A DNA stretch of 64,000 nucleotides from Cladorhizidae sp. MBARI D1340-BT2 (taxonomy: Eukaryota; Porifera; Demospongiae; Poecilosclerida; Cladorhizidae). The translations under genes were made by a program, and so were the position numbers. Shown piece by piece: positions 45,305 to 55,899 of the stretch. The DNA lies in contig JAQNBH010000010.1 in assembly GCA_028752905.1 (NCBI GenBank), forward strand, positions 28,630,248-28,694,247. Reading direction: 5' to 3'. Below the pieces are notes generated by a model. The model was not told where the DNA came from. It saw only the letters and a program-made list of their open reading frames with translations, and did not search any database. Every line of letters begins with the position of its first letter. The stretch's first letter is position 1.

Positions 45305-46475
45305 AGGGAATGTTAACTTCATTTGAACTGCTCTGAAGGATAATCTCAAAGCCCTTTGAGGTTATGGGTAACAGATTGCAGTACATTCAGCAATTATTCT
45401 GCTACAGAATTCCTTCACCATTCCCAAACTCCTTATACACCCTCAGAACTTTCCCCTGTTTCCTCTCCACTGATCTAATTGCCTATGATATTATGCTGAG
45501 TAATGGAATTTTGGGGAAGAAGATCCAGTAGTGGTTACAAGCAAATATTTTGCTGTTGTATTCCAGAGTGCAGTGCAGTTTGCTCCTTCTGCCTACCTGG
45601 CTTCAAGTGCTGCCTCCTCTAGTCGTATTAGCCAAAATGTATCCGCTAGCTTGGACAATGCTGTTTCAGTGTGATATCAGTGCCATGATTGTCCCTCTCC
45701 ACTGGTAATGAGACCATTAGTAGATTTGGGATACTTGTGTAATGACCAAAACAGCAAAATCCCTCCTGAAGAGTGCCCTGGATGAGATGGCAAGACCTTT
45801 GGCAATGTCCACCAAGGAGTCTGGTATTTGGCTCCAAGCTCTCCCTATTTCCAACTTAGGCCTGATAATGGTCAACAACATCATGCGAGTTGCTGCAGGG
45901 CGACCACCATGTGTTGCCCCATATGTGCCATCACTGTGGACTGAGGTGGAACACCTGGACACCCATGGGCTCAGTTGTATAAGAAAAGTGAAGGGCTCTA
46001 TTATCATTAAGGGGTCATCAATGGGTCATCAATGACATTATTATAACAGAGCTCTGACCATAGCATGCTTTCCTTCAAGTCTAGAACCATTATGTCTGAA
46101 CCGCAGAAGGCAGACAACTGGCCATGGATGGCACCACAAAGACTATCACATGGAAGAATGGAAAGCCACTAGTATGGGATATAGCTGCCCAGACACCTTT
46201 GCACATCCTACTATGCCACCAATAGTGCTGAAGCAGTGGCTGACGTAGATGAGGAAAGGAAATCAGCCAAGTACATCACCTTATGGCCTGGCTATTTCTT
46301 CACAATTGTGGCTATTGAGACTTTGGAAGCTATTGCGAAGAGGTCACTGGCCTTTTTGAAGGAACTGGGCACAGGATGAGACATTCTGAAGAGCTGAAGG
46401 CGAGAGCATACTTTCTTCAGGATATCTGTAGCTATACAGAGAGGGAACACAGCATCTGTGGTGGGGTCAGTGAGG
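45305..46475 (+). pseudogene. Non-LTR-like RT family, degraded third copy
   Basis: Only the part after the RT palm remains: FTIPKLLYTLRTFPCF (near 45410-45460), QFAPSAYLASSAASSSRISQ and NVSASLDNAVSV (45575-45670), KESGIWLQALPISNLGLIMV then NNIMRVAAGRPP (45820-45910), and MDGTTKTITWKNGKPLVWDI (46120-46180), where the PDG of the RLE-like motif is MDG. Broken frames. Same order as in the copy ending at 44824. Confidence 0.75.
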
Positions 46476-46576
46476 GGTCAGTCAAGACTGGATTTGTTCG
46501 ATAATTAGATACCAATATAGTTCTTGACTTGCATTCATTTATAATAGAAATAAAAATAGAAAAAAGTATATAATAT

Positions 46577-46745
46577 ATATACAACAACAACAGTAACAAT
46601 AATAACAATAAAAATAATAACAGCAACAAAATAATAACAACAATAATAATACAACAATAACAACGACAATAAAAATAACAAAAAGTATTATTAACAACAG
46701 CAACCACAATAACAACAACAGCAATAACAACAACAAAACCAGAAA
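46577..46745. repeat. AAC/AAT trinucleotide-rich tract
   Basis: Interrupted runs of aac, aat and aaca between the third RT copy and an inverted Penelope-like tail. Confidence 0.85.
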
Positions 46746-46811
46746 AAGAAGGGGAAAAAACAGTAATAATAAAATATAAACAAATTAGTATTATAAACAA
46801 AATAAGAATAA

Positions 46812-46905
46812 TTATGGTAGTAATGGTTTCAAGTTGAAGCTCTCGAGAGTGGCTCCCCAATAGCCATGTAAGTTCATTCCACAGTCTCTGGTACATTTAG
46901 ATCAC
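46812..46905 (-). mobile_element. Penelope-like 3' tail, inverted
   Basis: On the minus strand a frame gives RLWNELTWLLGSHSRELQLE, related to DCGIDLSGCWGATLKSLNL at 21430-21490. The DNA shares ggagccactctcgagagctt. It is tail to tail with nothing on its left except the trinucleotide tract. Confidence 0.65.
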
Positions 46906-47164
46906 ATCATCCTGTCAGAAGAGGAGTGGTGAAGATTCTGTATGATAGACCCTAGAGCCTAGGAGAGTAGTGACTGAGAACAATGACTTTTGGAAGGAAG
47001 AACATCATTTGAATAAGGTCTTTATAGAAGATATTTATCTGCAATTTTTCATCAACCTTTCACTACATCTAAATGCAAAAAGGAAGATATGTACACCAAT
47101 ACTGGCAATGTGTGGTCTGGATCCTATGGTAATGATTACCTATGCAGGGATGAGTGAAACATCA

Positions 47165-47505
47165 GAAGGATCTGCAGGAAGTTTAACATCAAAGTCGTTA
47201 ACAGATCGGGAAGAAGTCTGAGGACACAACTGTGCAAAATGAGGAATGTTTTAACCATCTAATATGCACTCATGTACTGTCTACCATATCTGTGGGAAAT
47301 TCTACAAAGGGAGACCATCCGAAGACTAGAGACCAGATTGAATGAACATCAAGATGCCTGTAGAAAGTGTGATAAAGAGAGGTATGCAATTGCTGAACAT
47401 GCATGTGATAATTGACATCATATTTTGTGGGATGAAGCCACCCCACCATCTTGGATCAGGCCAGAAGAGAAGGGACCAGTGAAGTAGGCATTGCACATCG
47501 GCTTA
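47165..47505 (+). pseudogene. Penelope-like GIY-YIG fragment, third copy
   Basis: DNA parallel to 20399-20700: gcaggaagtttaacatcaaa, then a reading of AFGKFYKG..IRRLETRLNEHQ type across frame breaks, DACRKCDKERYAIAEHAC, and atcatattttgtgggatgaa. Stops and shifts throughout. It follows the inverted tail by about 260 bases, an arrangement mirrored in the 20.4-21.6 kb cluster. Confidence 0.75.
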
Positions 47506-47509
47506 GCCT

Positions 47510-48187
47510 AACCAATACTGTAAATCCAACCTTAATTCCAAGTCTTAGTTCTTAGTCATGGAAACCAAGACCATGAGAAAGGATGACATCACTTGCATTG
47601 GGGATGGCTGAAGAGATAGTTATGGCAATGAGCACCTCGGACCAGGGCACAACTTCAAGTAAGAAGCCTCATCGATCGAATGAGAGAGATGTTGATGGCT
47701 GTGATACTGTTATTCACTTCTGACGTGTGGCACTTGTCATATTTACTAGATTTCCTCTTTGCTATAATTATGGCTTTTAAACTTTGTAAGATATTTCCTC
47801 AGAAACTAGGCAATATACATTTCTTCTTTGATGAAACCTTGTCCAAGTCAAACTACCTCTTTGAAAGTATTTAAATGTGTTAAAATCTCCATGCAAGAGG
47901 AAATCTGCATTGACACAGCTTACTGAGCATAGGGGAAAGAATTGAGGATAAAAAGTCCTCAGACTATTTAAAAAATAACATCTGCTAAGCAAAGGGTGGA
48001 GAAACAGCTTCTGAGTCACGTAGATGACTCAAATGAAATTAGAGATTTACACTACCCCAACCCAGAAATCCAAAAACCATCTTTGATTTTTACTTCACCA
48101 AATAGCACTAAAATAAACTTCTGATTGTCTTTCAAACTTTCTCAAACCATTCATTTTATGCAACAGTTGCTTTCGAACTTCCACCTG
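47510..48187. other. Stretch without a recognised gene
   Basis: Short opposing frames at 47680-47874 and 47777-48019 have no recognisable motif. The stretch ends where the CACTA-like terminus begins. Confidence 0.4.
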
Positions 48188-48389
48188 CACTGCAAAAACT
48201 GTTTAGTTAAAACAACTTAAAAAAATGGTGCAACTGAGGTAACCAATAAAATTGTTAATTTTACTGGAAATATTAACTAGTTAATTTTACAGAAATAATG
48301 TTTGTGAATATAACTATATTAATATTATATATAGTACTAATAATCAATGGTTAAAGTAACAATTATTAATATTAGTTTCAATTACTATA

Positions 48390-48790
48390 AACAATTAATT
48401 CATCATTACTTTATAGTTACTTTAACAACTTCAACCTGGTTAACCTAAGAACTACATAATGGTTAATTAATTATAATAATTAGTTAATTTAACAATTTCA
48501 AATTAGTGTCCTAAGAACCCCCAAAATGGAATTAATAGTTATTTTAACCATTTAAACTGGTTGTTCTAAGAACCACAAACTAGTTACCATACAAACCACA
48601 ATGTTAATTCGATAATTAATAATAGTTATTTTAACTATTGGAACTGTTGTTTAAGAACCACATAATGGTCATTATTATTATTATAACCAACTATTTTATT
48701 AGAATGATTAGTTATTATGACTTCTGGCTGGTTACCATACAAACTATATACATAATGTTGAATTAAATCATTACTATTAGTGATTATAAC
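48390..48790. repeat. Diverged AT-rich tandem repeat, left flank of the unit
   Basis: Five to six units of about 65-85 bases, each with a core like tagttattttaac, a ctggtt stretch, and (c)ctaagaaccac followed by aaaatgg. Strongly diverged. Confidence 0.65.
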
Positions 48791-51062
48791 TAAGAAACAT
48801 AATTGTGCTAAATTCATCAATGACAAGCCAAGACTAAAAACAAAAATAGTCAGCACATGAATTAGGACAGAAAAGAGTTTTATGGATGAGAAAAATTCAC
48901 AACTCGAAAAATTAGTATTAAAAACATAAGTGTTAGAGCTTTGGATGTCTGTAGTGACCGAGAGGTATGTAGATGATTTTTTACAATTATTACCTGGAAG
49001 ACCAAACACAAATTCTTGAAGAAATAAGCACATCTCTTTAGTATGTTTATCATATTCCAGGTTAAATATGTAGAAGAGAGAAAACCATAGAAAGAGAGAC
49101 TTGGAGAAAGAATTCACTTTACAGAAAACCTCCTGTTCAATAAAAATGAAATACACCGAATCTCCATCCTCTACCATAAATTCTCCAATCCATGGTGCTG
49201 GACGAATGGGAGGAGCAGCTGCCACAGTCTCTGGCACATCAGACATCTGTGGGTACAATATTCTCATTATTTAAATAAATACATGGTTCATCATTTGAAA
49301 CAACTGTGGGCTTTACCTCAAATCGAGCAAACAAGTAGCTCAGGTCTCCTTCACCCTTTTTTGGCTGCAGCTGAAAGAGCAATTTCAGAGCTCGGTTTTG
49401 CAGTTCACCATCTGTTAATAAAATGATAAACATAAATGTATTATGTATACGTAGCACCATAAATTACTGCCCCATATCCATGAACAAGTGCATGTATGAG
49501 GGGGACACTTTGAGCTGAGGTCCAGGACTTTTGTGTTCAGAACTGTCACTGTAACATTTTTGGGGGGATAAATTATTTCATGATCATATTGGAAAGTATT
49601 GTCCACAAAATTGACAAGAACATTACATATTCCATAAATACTGTCACCATATGACCATTTGCAATTGCAAGATATAATTTCTGAATATAAGGGGTACAGT
49701 GCTTTTTGAACTATAGCATGTGTATTCAAGAATGTACACTATTCAGCATATAACATTCACATGAATGAATGATCACATTCTAAGGCCAAAACTATTAATT
49801 TTTATACCGATTACAGGATACCTTTTTCAATATCTGTCAATATCTCTCTGATATCACGTCTCTTTAGTATGTGATGATAGCAGGTACCCACTTTTGGGTC
49901 CACTCAACACTAAAAGACCATTGTAGTCCTTGCTTGCCAATGACCAACTCAAGCTCTTGTTCAATCTGTTGACAGAAAAGCAATAAATTCAAGATGCAAG
50001 TTAAAGGTGACCTTGTATCTTTATGTAACAGAAGCCACTAGCAGAATACATGTATAGCACAGCCGTTTGTTACATACACTCTTCAATATATCAACATAGT
50101 CAAGGTGTTTTAGTTGTGTTAGGTTAATTTATATAATACTTTTGTATATATACTCAACACAAACATACGAACATACCACAGATGGGATCCTCAGAGCCGG
50201 AAACTTCTTGAGCTTGGTGAGTACGGAGTCATTGCTCTCTAACAAATATTGCCTTCGTGAATAAAATGTTAACTTATTCTGTGGTAAAACGACATCATTT
50301 CTAGGATTCTCCTTCTCCATCGTGAGAGCTTGAACATGTTGTTGTTGCTCAGCAGTTTCATCTCCACGAGGATGAAAGGATGGATACCCAGACTCCAGGT
50401 TAATCGCCCGCTTTGGCCGACCACGTTTGCTTGGTTTATCCATTGGAGAGTTAGCTGCTTTCCTTTTTCAGCCCTTTTCAACATTATACACACGGTCCAT
50501 CATTTTTTTCACCCATGATCCCTGAAGGGGAAAAAATGACACGGTAGATGAATACTTATAAGGCATATATACATCAACAATATTACTATGTACTTACAGA
50601 AGCAGACCCTGTCATAGAATCAGCCATGAATGGATATTTCTCTACTAACATTTAAGATGGAGTACATGGGGAAGAAAATTGTGTTGAGTTATATTCAGGC
50701 ATACTGGAAATCTGAATACAAATAAAAGAAAGAAGCAAGAAATTCTTCTGGACAGCTGTAAGAATTGCTAAGTCAACTTACAGTTATATTGGATAATACT
50801 TTTTTGAATACGAATCAATCTTTTCACTACTCCCAATGGCTTTATAATTCCCCCTTGACATCGTCTTCTGTCAGATCACAAAATGTTGCACCATCGATCT
50901 CATTCTCTATGGCAACAGAATATGCAGTAGTGGTAAGGAACTATACTCGTCAGGTAAAAATGTCCTATTTCTATACTTTTAATCATTTTAATAACAATAA
51001 CAGCATTCTCTCGAGGATTTTTGTAAGGGAGGCATTTCAGGACTAAAAACTCATATATATAT

Positions 51063-51370
51063 CCTTTCTTTTTGTCCTTTTTTGGGGGGGGGGGTTGCAT
51101 GTTGCAAGAGACACAACCAAACTTGAGAGATGAAAAAATGTAAAAAAAAATTGGGAGGGGAAGAAAATGAAGGAAAGAAAAGGAAAAATAAAATAGAGAG
51201 AAGGGGCAAAAAATAAAAGAAAGAACATAAAAAGATTTGAAAAAAGGAAATAAAAGATAGAAAAAAGGGGGAATTAAAAGAAACAAAAGAAAAAGGAAGT
51301 GGTGAAAAAAACTAAAAAAGATGAGGGGAAAAAAGAATGGGGAGAAAAAGATAGGGGGAAAAAGTCACAA
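51063..51370. repeat. Purine-rich low-complexity tract
   Basis: G-run followed by about 270 bases of aaaag/gaaaa-rich sequence, within the first intron of the SAM gene. Confidence 0.75.
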
Positions 51371-51469
51371 GTAGAGCATGTATAGCCATGACTCAAACCT
51401 GAGTGTTCAGGTTGGGAGACCCTACACTACCACTGTGCCATAAAGATTTCAAACATACAACTCTACTAA

Positions 51470-52378
51470 GACCAGACCTAGTAAAAAAATATTGTTGCTC
51501 GGTCTTGGCGTGCAGAAATATTGACCCGGGTGGGTGGCAAAAAATTTTAAATTTAATTTATCCCATCTTCAATTTTCACCTTGTCTACAGGCCTTACTGC
51601 AGCACTCTTGTTCTACTCGAGACAACAGCTGCCCAAATGTTTCCTAAACAAATAGCAAATGATTTTTGAGCCTAAGAGAAGTTTAAATCATGCAACTACC
51701 GCAGAGCTGCCAAGTGACCACTGTCATTTTCCGTACCAAATTGCCATTTTTCCCGTACTTCCAGAGGGATTTCCGTCCTTTTTTTGTTTTCTATATAATA
51801 TATTTACTCTTGCAGCACCAGCCTGTCTTCGTCATTGTCACACTGACTTGAGTCCTAAATCGGAACAACTATCTTGAGCTGCAGCTTGGCCTGCAACAAA
51901 CTGTGCCATGCTAGCTTCCAAATAGTGTCTTGAAACCGGGGCGCTTGTCATCAGTCGTGTGCCTGCCAGAAAGGGGATCGGTAAAGGGTCTGGCGCGCGA
52001 GAAATGTTGCTGATAGAGGAAAGAGAAATTGTGCCCGGGGTAAGGGGAGGAGGAAAGAGAAATAAATTATGTCTCTACCGGGGAAAGAGAAATAAATTAT
52101 TATACCGTAGCGGTAAGCAGTTTGTTCAATGTTGTATTGTTTGGTGCTGGCATAGCAGCTAGTAGCTGAAGCTCAAGATTGTTCCTCTTCCAAGGTAATA
52201 ATTCTGTACTAATGCTATAATATCCATACCATCTGTACAGTAGTGTGATATTCAGTACAAGTACCGTGCACTTGGCCAGCACTGCTACCGTCACTGCCAG
52301 CCAGAGATTTATAGTGCAAATGATTTCCTAACCCAGACCCACCGGGCCCGAGCAACAAGAAATTTACTAGGTCTGGCC
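51470..52378. mobile_element. Non-autonomous Harbinger-like element
   Basis: Imperfect terminal inverted repeats of about 31 bases: gaccagacctagtaaa then tattgttgctcgg at the left, and the inverse of ggccagacctagtaaa then cttgttgctcgg at the right. Flanked on both sides by taa (51467-51469, 52379-52381). A 3-bp TAA duplication suits the PIF/Harbinger group. No transposase frame inside; 909 bases long. It sits in the first intron of the SAM gene. Confidence 0.75.
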
Positions 52379-52750
52379 TAACAGAGATCTACTCAACAAG
52401 ACTACTTCTCTCTTCATTACTTTAATTTCTATACTTATTCTTCAGCCTCTTCCCAATTCCCACAGCACAACAAGAAATGCACAATAACTTCCACCCCACC
52501 CTATCCAACTTTCATTAGCTTACAATTGCACAATAATTAGTGCCATTCTTTTAAGTTGATCAAGTTACCATATAACAGAGATAGGATCCCAGTGATAAAT
52601 ATGGGTGGGCTTTTATTTAAATCCCCACCATGATAATGTGGTGCTAGGACTATTACATGACGTAGTTGTAAGATTACCTTCGAAAGTTTCACAGTAGGTG
52701 TCTTGTACTCCTTCTTCCTTCAACCACATTGAAAGATCGACAACAGACAT

Positions 52751-52860
52751 CTTATCGAGCTCTCAGCGTTCCATATCTGCAGTAGAAAATCAGTCGACAC
52801 ACCAAAAAAAACCCTCCAATGCACGTGCAGTATTCTTAAACTTTGAACTGTGTACTTGCC
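52751..52860. promoter_or_regulatory. Shared spacer between divergent SAM and zinc-finger genes
   Basis: About 110 bases separate the ATG of the SAM gene (minus) from the beginning of the zinc-finger-like frame (plus). With no room for separate promoters, a bidirectional promoter is the likely arrangement. No specific elements are recognisable. Confidence 0.3.
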
Positions 52861-53133
52861 TTCATTAATTTTGGTAAAGGGTCTCTCTTTAAGATTGTCC
52901 TCTCTGTAACTTCATTGCGCCAACTAAAAGTCTTTGGCCGACATGTACACAGTCGAGATGATAACTTTTCTGTCACTTGTGGAATGAACAATTGTGTTGC
53001 TTCATATACCAATTGTACCTCCTTCGTATCTCACGTCTATAGGCAACACAGAGAGGCTGTCATTACCCTGCCGACTCCTACAAGTACTTCTGAGCAAAGT
53101 ATCACTACATGTGATGAAATAAATGGACTTTGA
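52860..53133 (+). pseudogene. C2H2-like zinc-finger N-terminal fragment
   Basis: Plus-strand frame with VTSLRQLKVFGRHVHSRD, FSVTCGMNNCVASYTNCTSF and VSHVYRQHRE, then a threonine/serine-rich end and TGA. The C....C...........SF..H..R.H spacing is like the single atypical C2H2 finger that opens many transposon-associated proteins in sponges, cnidarians and fish. No ATG lies at the start of the frame (it opens with a TTG), and the first finger half looks decayed. It is divergent to the SAM gene. Confidence 0.5.
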
Positions 53134-53139
53134 AACACT

Positions 53140-54055
53140 TTATTTTGATTCTCATTTCATGGCTTATGTAATTAATCCATTATTCTCTTTTTACCTCTCT
53201 GATGTGTCTTCTCTACCTGCGTATCCTGTACTTCATTCTTTTAATAGTTCAATTACATATCTTGTGTTGAAACAGTATGTTATGCATTGATGTGAATATT
53301 CTATTTACTCATTTTGTGATGTAGAACATATACATGAATCCACTCAATGGAGGCTTGCATGGAAACGCGGGTATATAATATCATCACATACTTATAATCT
53401 CAAAGTTATCTTATTGTCATGACCGGGTATATATACATATATACGTTGGTGCACCACTCTGTTGCTAGCATCACACAACCTTGTTCTCTTTGAGGAGTTA
53501 GTTAGAAACTTTATTTTACCTTGTTTACTGCAGGACAGAAGTGATTAGGGAATGAATCATGACAGACAGGATATTGTTTACCAACAGGATGCTGGTTAAT
53601 TATATTGATGATCATTACAATTCCACCTTATAAGCTTAGTATATACTTTGTCCTGGATATCTGGCACCATATATAGGTCATAATAATGAGTGTTAAACAG
53701 ATGTGTGGTCATTTGGTACATATAGTGAGATTACACACAGTACAGACATAGCCAGCTGGGTGATGTAAATATGACCTGACCGCACATATACACACTAGAT
53801 ATAACATGAAAGCAATCACATTAATGTTTGATCACATTTACTGGTCCTTGCATGTTTTTTCATCAGCACTGAATATACCTGACTGGCTTGTCCAAGTGAA
53901 GCCTTTGTCTTGATCTGTGCTCATTTCTTTCTGCACATTCCTGTCTACAACATTTCTCCTAACTCCTCGTAACATCAATATACACAATTGAGAGCATAAA
54001 TTCCATAAAATCTGGGGAAAACGTGGGAGATATATATATTTTTTATTTATCACAT
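53140..54055. other. Stretch without a recognised gene
   Basis: Between the zinc-finger fragment and the AT-rich right flank. A 71-codon minus-strand frame at 53838-54053 has no recognisable motif. The rest of the zinc-finger gene would be expected here but is not visible. Confidence 0.4.
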
Positions 54056-54059
54056 TTGC

Positions 54060-54360
54060 TTTAAACTAATTCTTATATAAAATAGTCATAAAACAAACAT
54101 AGTACATATAACTAATTATTCAATCTGAATAGTCACAATAATTAATGTTAATATTCTTATAATACATATATAGTTATTATAAAATATTATAATAGTCAAT
54201 TTGCAAAAAAATAAAATAAAACAAACATTTACACTTACTATATTTAACTAATTCTTCTATAAAAATAATTAATCGGAATAGTCACCATAACTAATACTAG
54301 TAATGTTAATATTCTTATAATACATTGTTATTATACATTATTGTAATAGTCAATTTGCAA
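54060..54360. repeat. AT-rich tandem repeat, right flank of the unit
   Basis: Two units of about 140-180 bases: both carry taactaattctt(a/c)tataaaa, gaatagtca(c/t)cata, gttaatattcttataataca and ataatagtcaatttgcaa. Units near 54064-54209 and 54245-54360. Confidence 0.8.
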
Positions 54361-54599
54361 TGTATTTTGTTAATACAATAATTTATATTGTTAAAACTAC
54401 GAAAATATATTTCTACAGACAGAAATTCGTTAATACTACTATTAATGTTTAGTTGAAATACAAAAATTGTTAATATAACACTTAATATAGAATAATAACA
54501 GTTAATTTGTTAAAATAACAAGGATTATTACAGTCATTTTAACAATAATAGTAGTAAAAACAACAGTTACTTTTTACGGCCTATTTTAATTCTTAAAGT

Positions 54600-55260
54600 G
54601 CATAGCTACCTACTCGGAAGTGATGAAACACCCCTAACTTTATAAGCAGACTTATGAATAAGCAAACATCTATGATTCAAGATAAGAAGACAGCTTCTTC
54701 TTTACTTTTTTGATTAACACATGAATAGCACATACAGAAAGCCAACTCAATGTTGATGGCACCTATGATCATCCGATGGTGCCTCATTCAATTAAGATTA
54801 ATTTCGAGTTCTGCAAACAAAGCAGTGTCAATTTTTTTTTATGGTATGGAAAATTTGGTGATATATTCATGTGAGACACTCCCCTTTCCGAAACACTCAC
54901 ACTTTACTTTAATTTTTATGTTTTCTCTTTTTTATGGACTATTCATCCACCTTTCTTTCCAAGGGTATGAGTACGGAGATAGCTTTCTCTATCTGTAATA
55001 GATTGCTTTAAATGTGTCTCAGAACTTACACATGCTTTACTTTTCATAATAGAAATAAGAAAATGGTACTTACCTGATCAAATAATCTTTTCCACTTAGT
55101 TCAACTGCACATTCTCGTCAACATTGAGTAAGAAGCTTACTATTCTTAATATTAGCGTACGCTAGAAAATGGGTTTTCAGGAGACCCACAAGGGCAAACT
55201 TTAAGCTGTTCCAATCAAGTTATCATTGTGGGTCTGTTAATTTTTTCTGATACAGTAAAT
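54600..55260. other. Stretch without a recognised gene
   Basis: Between the right flank of the CACTA-like unit and the decayed duplicate of the receptor-like gene. One short frame (54750-54998) has no motif. Confidence 0.4.
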
Positions 55261-55264
55261 TAAG

Positions 55265-55482
55265 GATATCTCTGATTTTACCTGGTTGCTAACTGTAATA
55301 GCAGTTGCTATCAGTGAGTTTCTCGTAACTGTTAAGCTTGTGTTAGAGCAATTTGGAACTATCTCTCCAACTTATCACAATGATGTTGCATCTCTTTGCA
55401 GTATTCAGAAAGGATTTAAACCTACCATGTTTTCCATTGACCCAGTTATGTATGATGATGGAACATTATGTTGGATTTATAA
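55265..55482 (+). pseudogene. Decayed first exon, duplicate of 59773-59990
   Basis: Parallel to the signal-peptide exon of the downstream gene: LLTVIAVAISEFLVTVKLVL against LLIVTAVAINLFLGPAKLVS, and DVASLCSIQKGFKPTMFSID then PVM against DVASLGGIREGPRPAMFSVN then PV. The donor is also kept (gtatga after the same codon). The start ATG is lost: aggatgaatctctg of the intact copy is aggatatctctg here. Open but probably not translated. Confidence 0.75.
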
Positions 55483-55899
55483 TTCTAGAAATAGCTGACG
55501 CTTATCTGCAGATATACATAATAATAATGAATGAAAAAGAGTGTTGCCACTTAAGGCATTAGCAATTGGTGGAGCATTGCCATGGCCATGTTTAGTGGAA
55601 GGTGCAAGAAATATCAGTTATTGCTTCACTCAATCAGAAGCGAAAGTGGTAATGAATTCAAATCTGAGTGAGTGTTTGAAGTAGAAGTAGAGTGCCACGC
55701 TAGTGACTAAGAAGGACAAGAGGAATGTGGAGGAGGAGGCCATTTTGTCAGATATGGTGTGAATAATGAACGACTTCAAATAACTTTGCATGTTTTCATG
55801 CTTCTTGGCATCCAAAATATTGTGATAATTAGTACTGATTGCCATAACAAACAAATAAACAAGAATGTTTTAATCAGACTAAGCATTAATACTTAGCTA

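Larger units (their letters stand above)
48640..52750 (-). pseudogene. SAM-domain (SAMD3-like) gene, seven exons, disrupted
   Basis: Minus-strand exons: 52750-52678, 50906-50782, 50644-50598, 50521-50177, 49965-49822, 49411-49317, and 49246 to between about 48935 and 48640. The first two encode a SAM domain (MSVVDLSMWLKEEGVQDTYC; ENEIDGATFCDLTEDDVK). Exon 4 has KRGRPKRAI, ENPRNDVVLPQNKLTFYSRR and FPALRIPSVV; exon 5 starts IEQELELVIG; exon 6 has GELQNRALKLLFQL; exon 7 has GEFMVEDGDSVYFIFIEQEV and LFLWFSLFYIFNLEYDKHTK. This layout fits the SAMD3-like family, common in sponges and fish. All splice phases agree only if one base is allowed for in each of exons 2 (C-run 50850-50854) and 5 (near 49880); exon 4 also has an in-frame TGA at 50470-50468. 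Function of the family is unknown. Confidence 0.78.
48188..54580. mobile_element. Candidate CACTA/EnSpm-like unit carrying a SAM gene and a zinc-finger gene
   Basis: The left end reads CACTGCAAAAACTGTTTAGT and continues with aaaacaactt, like the CACTG(C/T)AAAAA ends of animal EnSpm elements. The right end, inverted, reads CGTAAAAAGTAACTGTTG, which shares the core GYAAAAA...CTGTT. Both ends are followed inward by AT-rich, gttaattt-rich, internally repetitive flanks (48390-48790 and 54060-54360). Inside are a divergent pair of multi-exon genes with a tiny shared spacer. No transposase core or convincing target duplication was found, so the boundaries and the mobile nature are inferred. Confidence 0.4.

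Noticed and set aside
44827..45306. 159-codon plus-strand frame rich in Leu, Phe, Ile and Tyr
   Set aside because: It runs through a TTTA/TTTG simple repeat and only imitates a membrane protein.
46432..46896. 154-codon minus-strand frame rich in Leu, Val and Ile
   Set aside because: Translation of the AAC/AAT tract joined to a Penelope-like tail.
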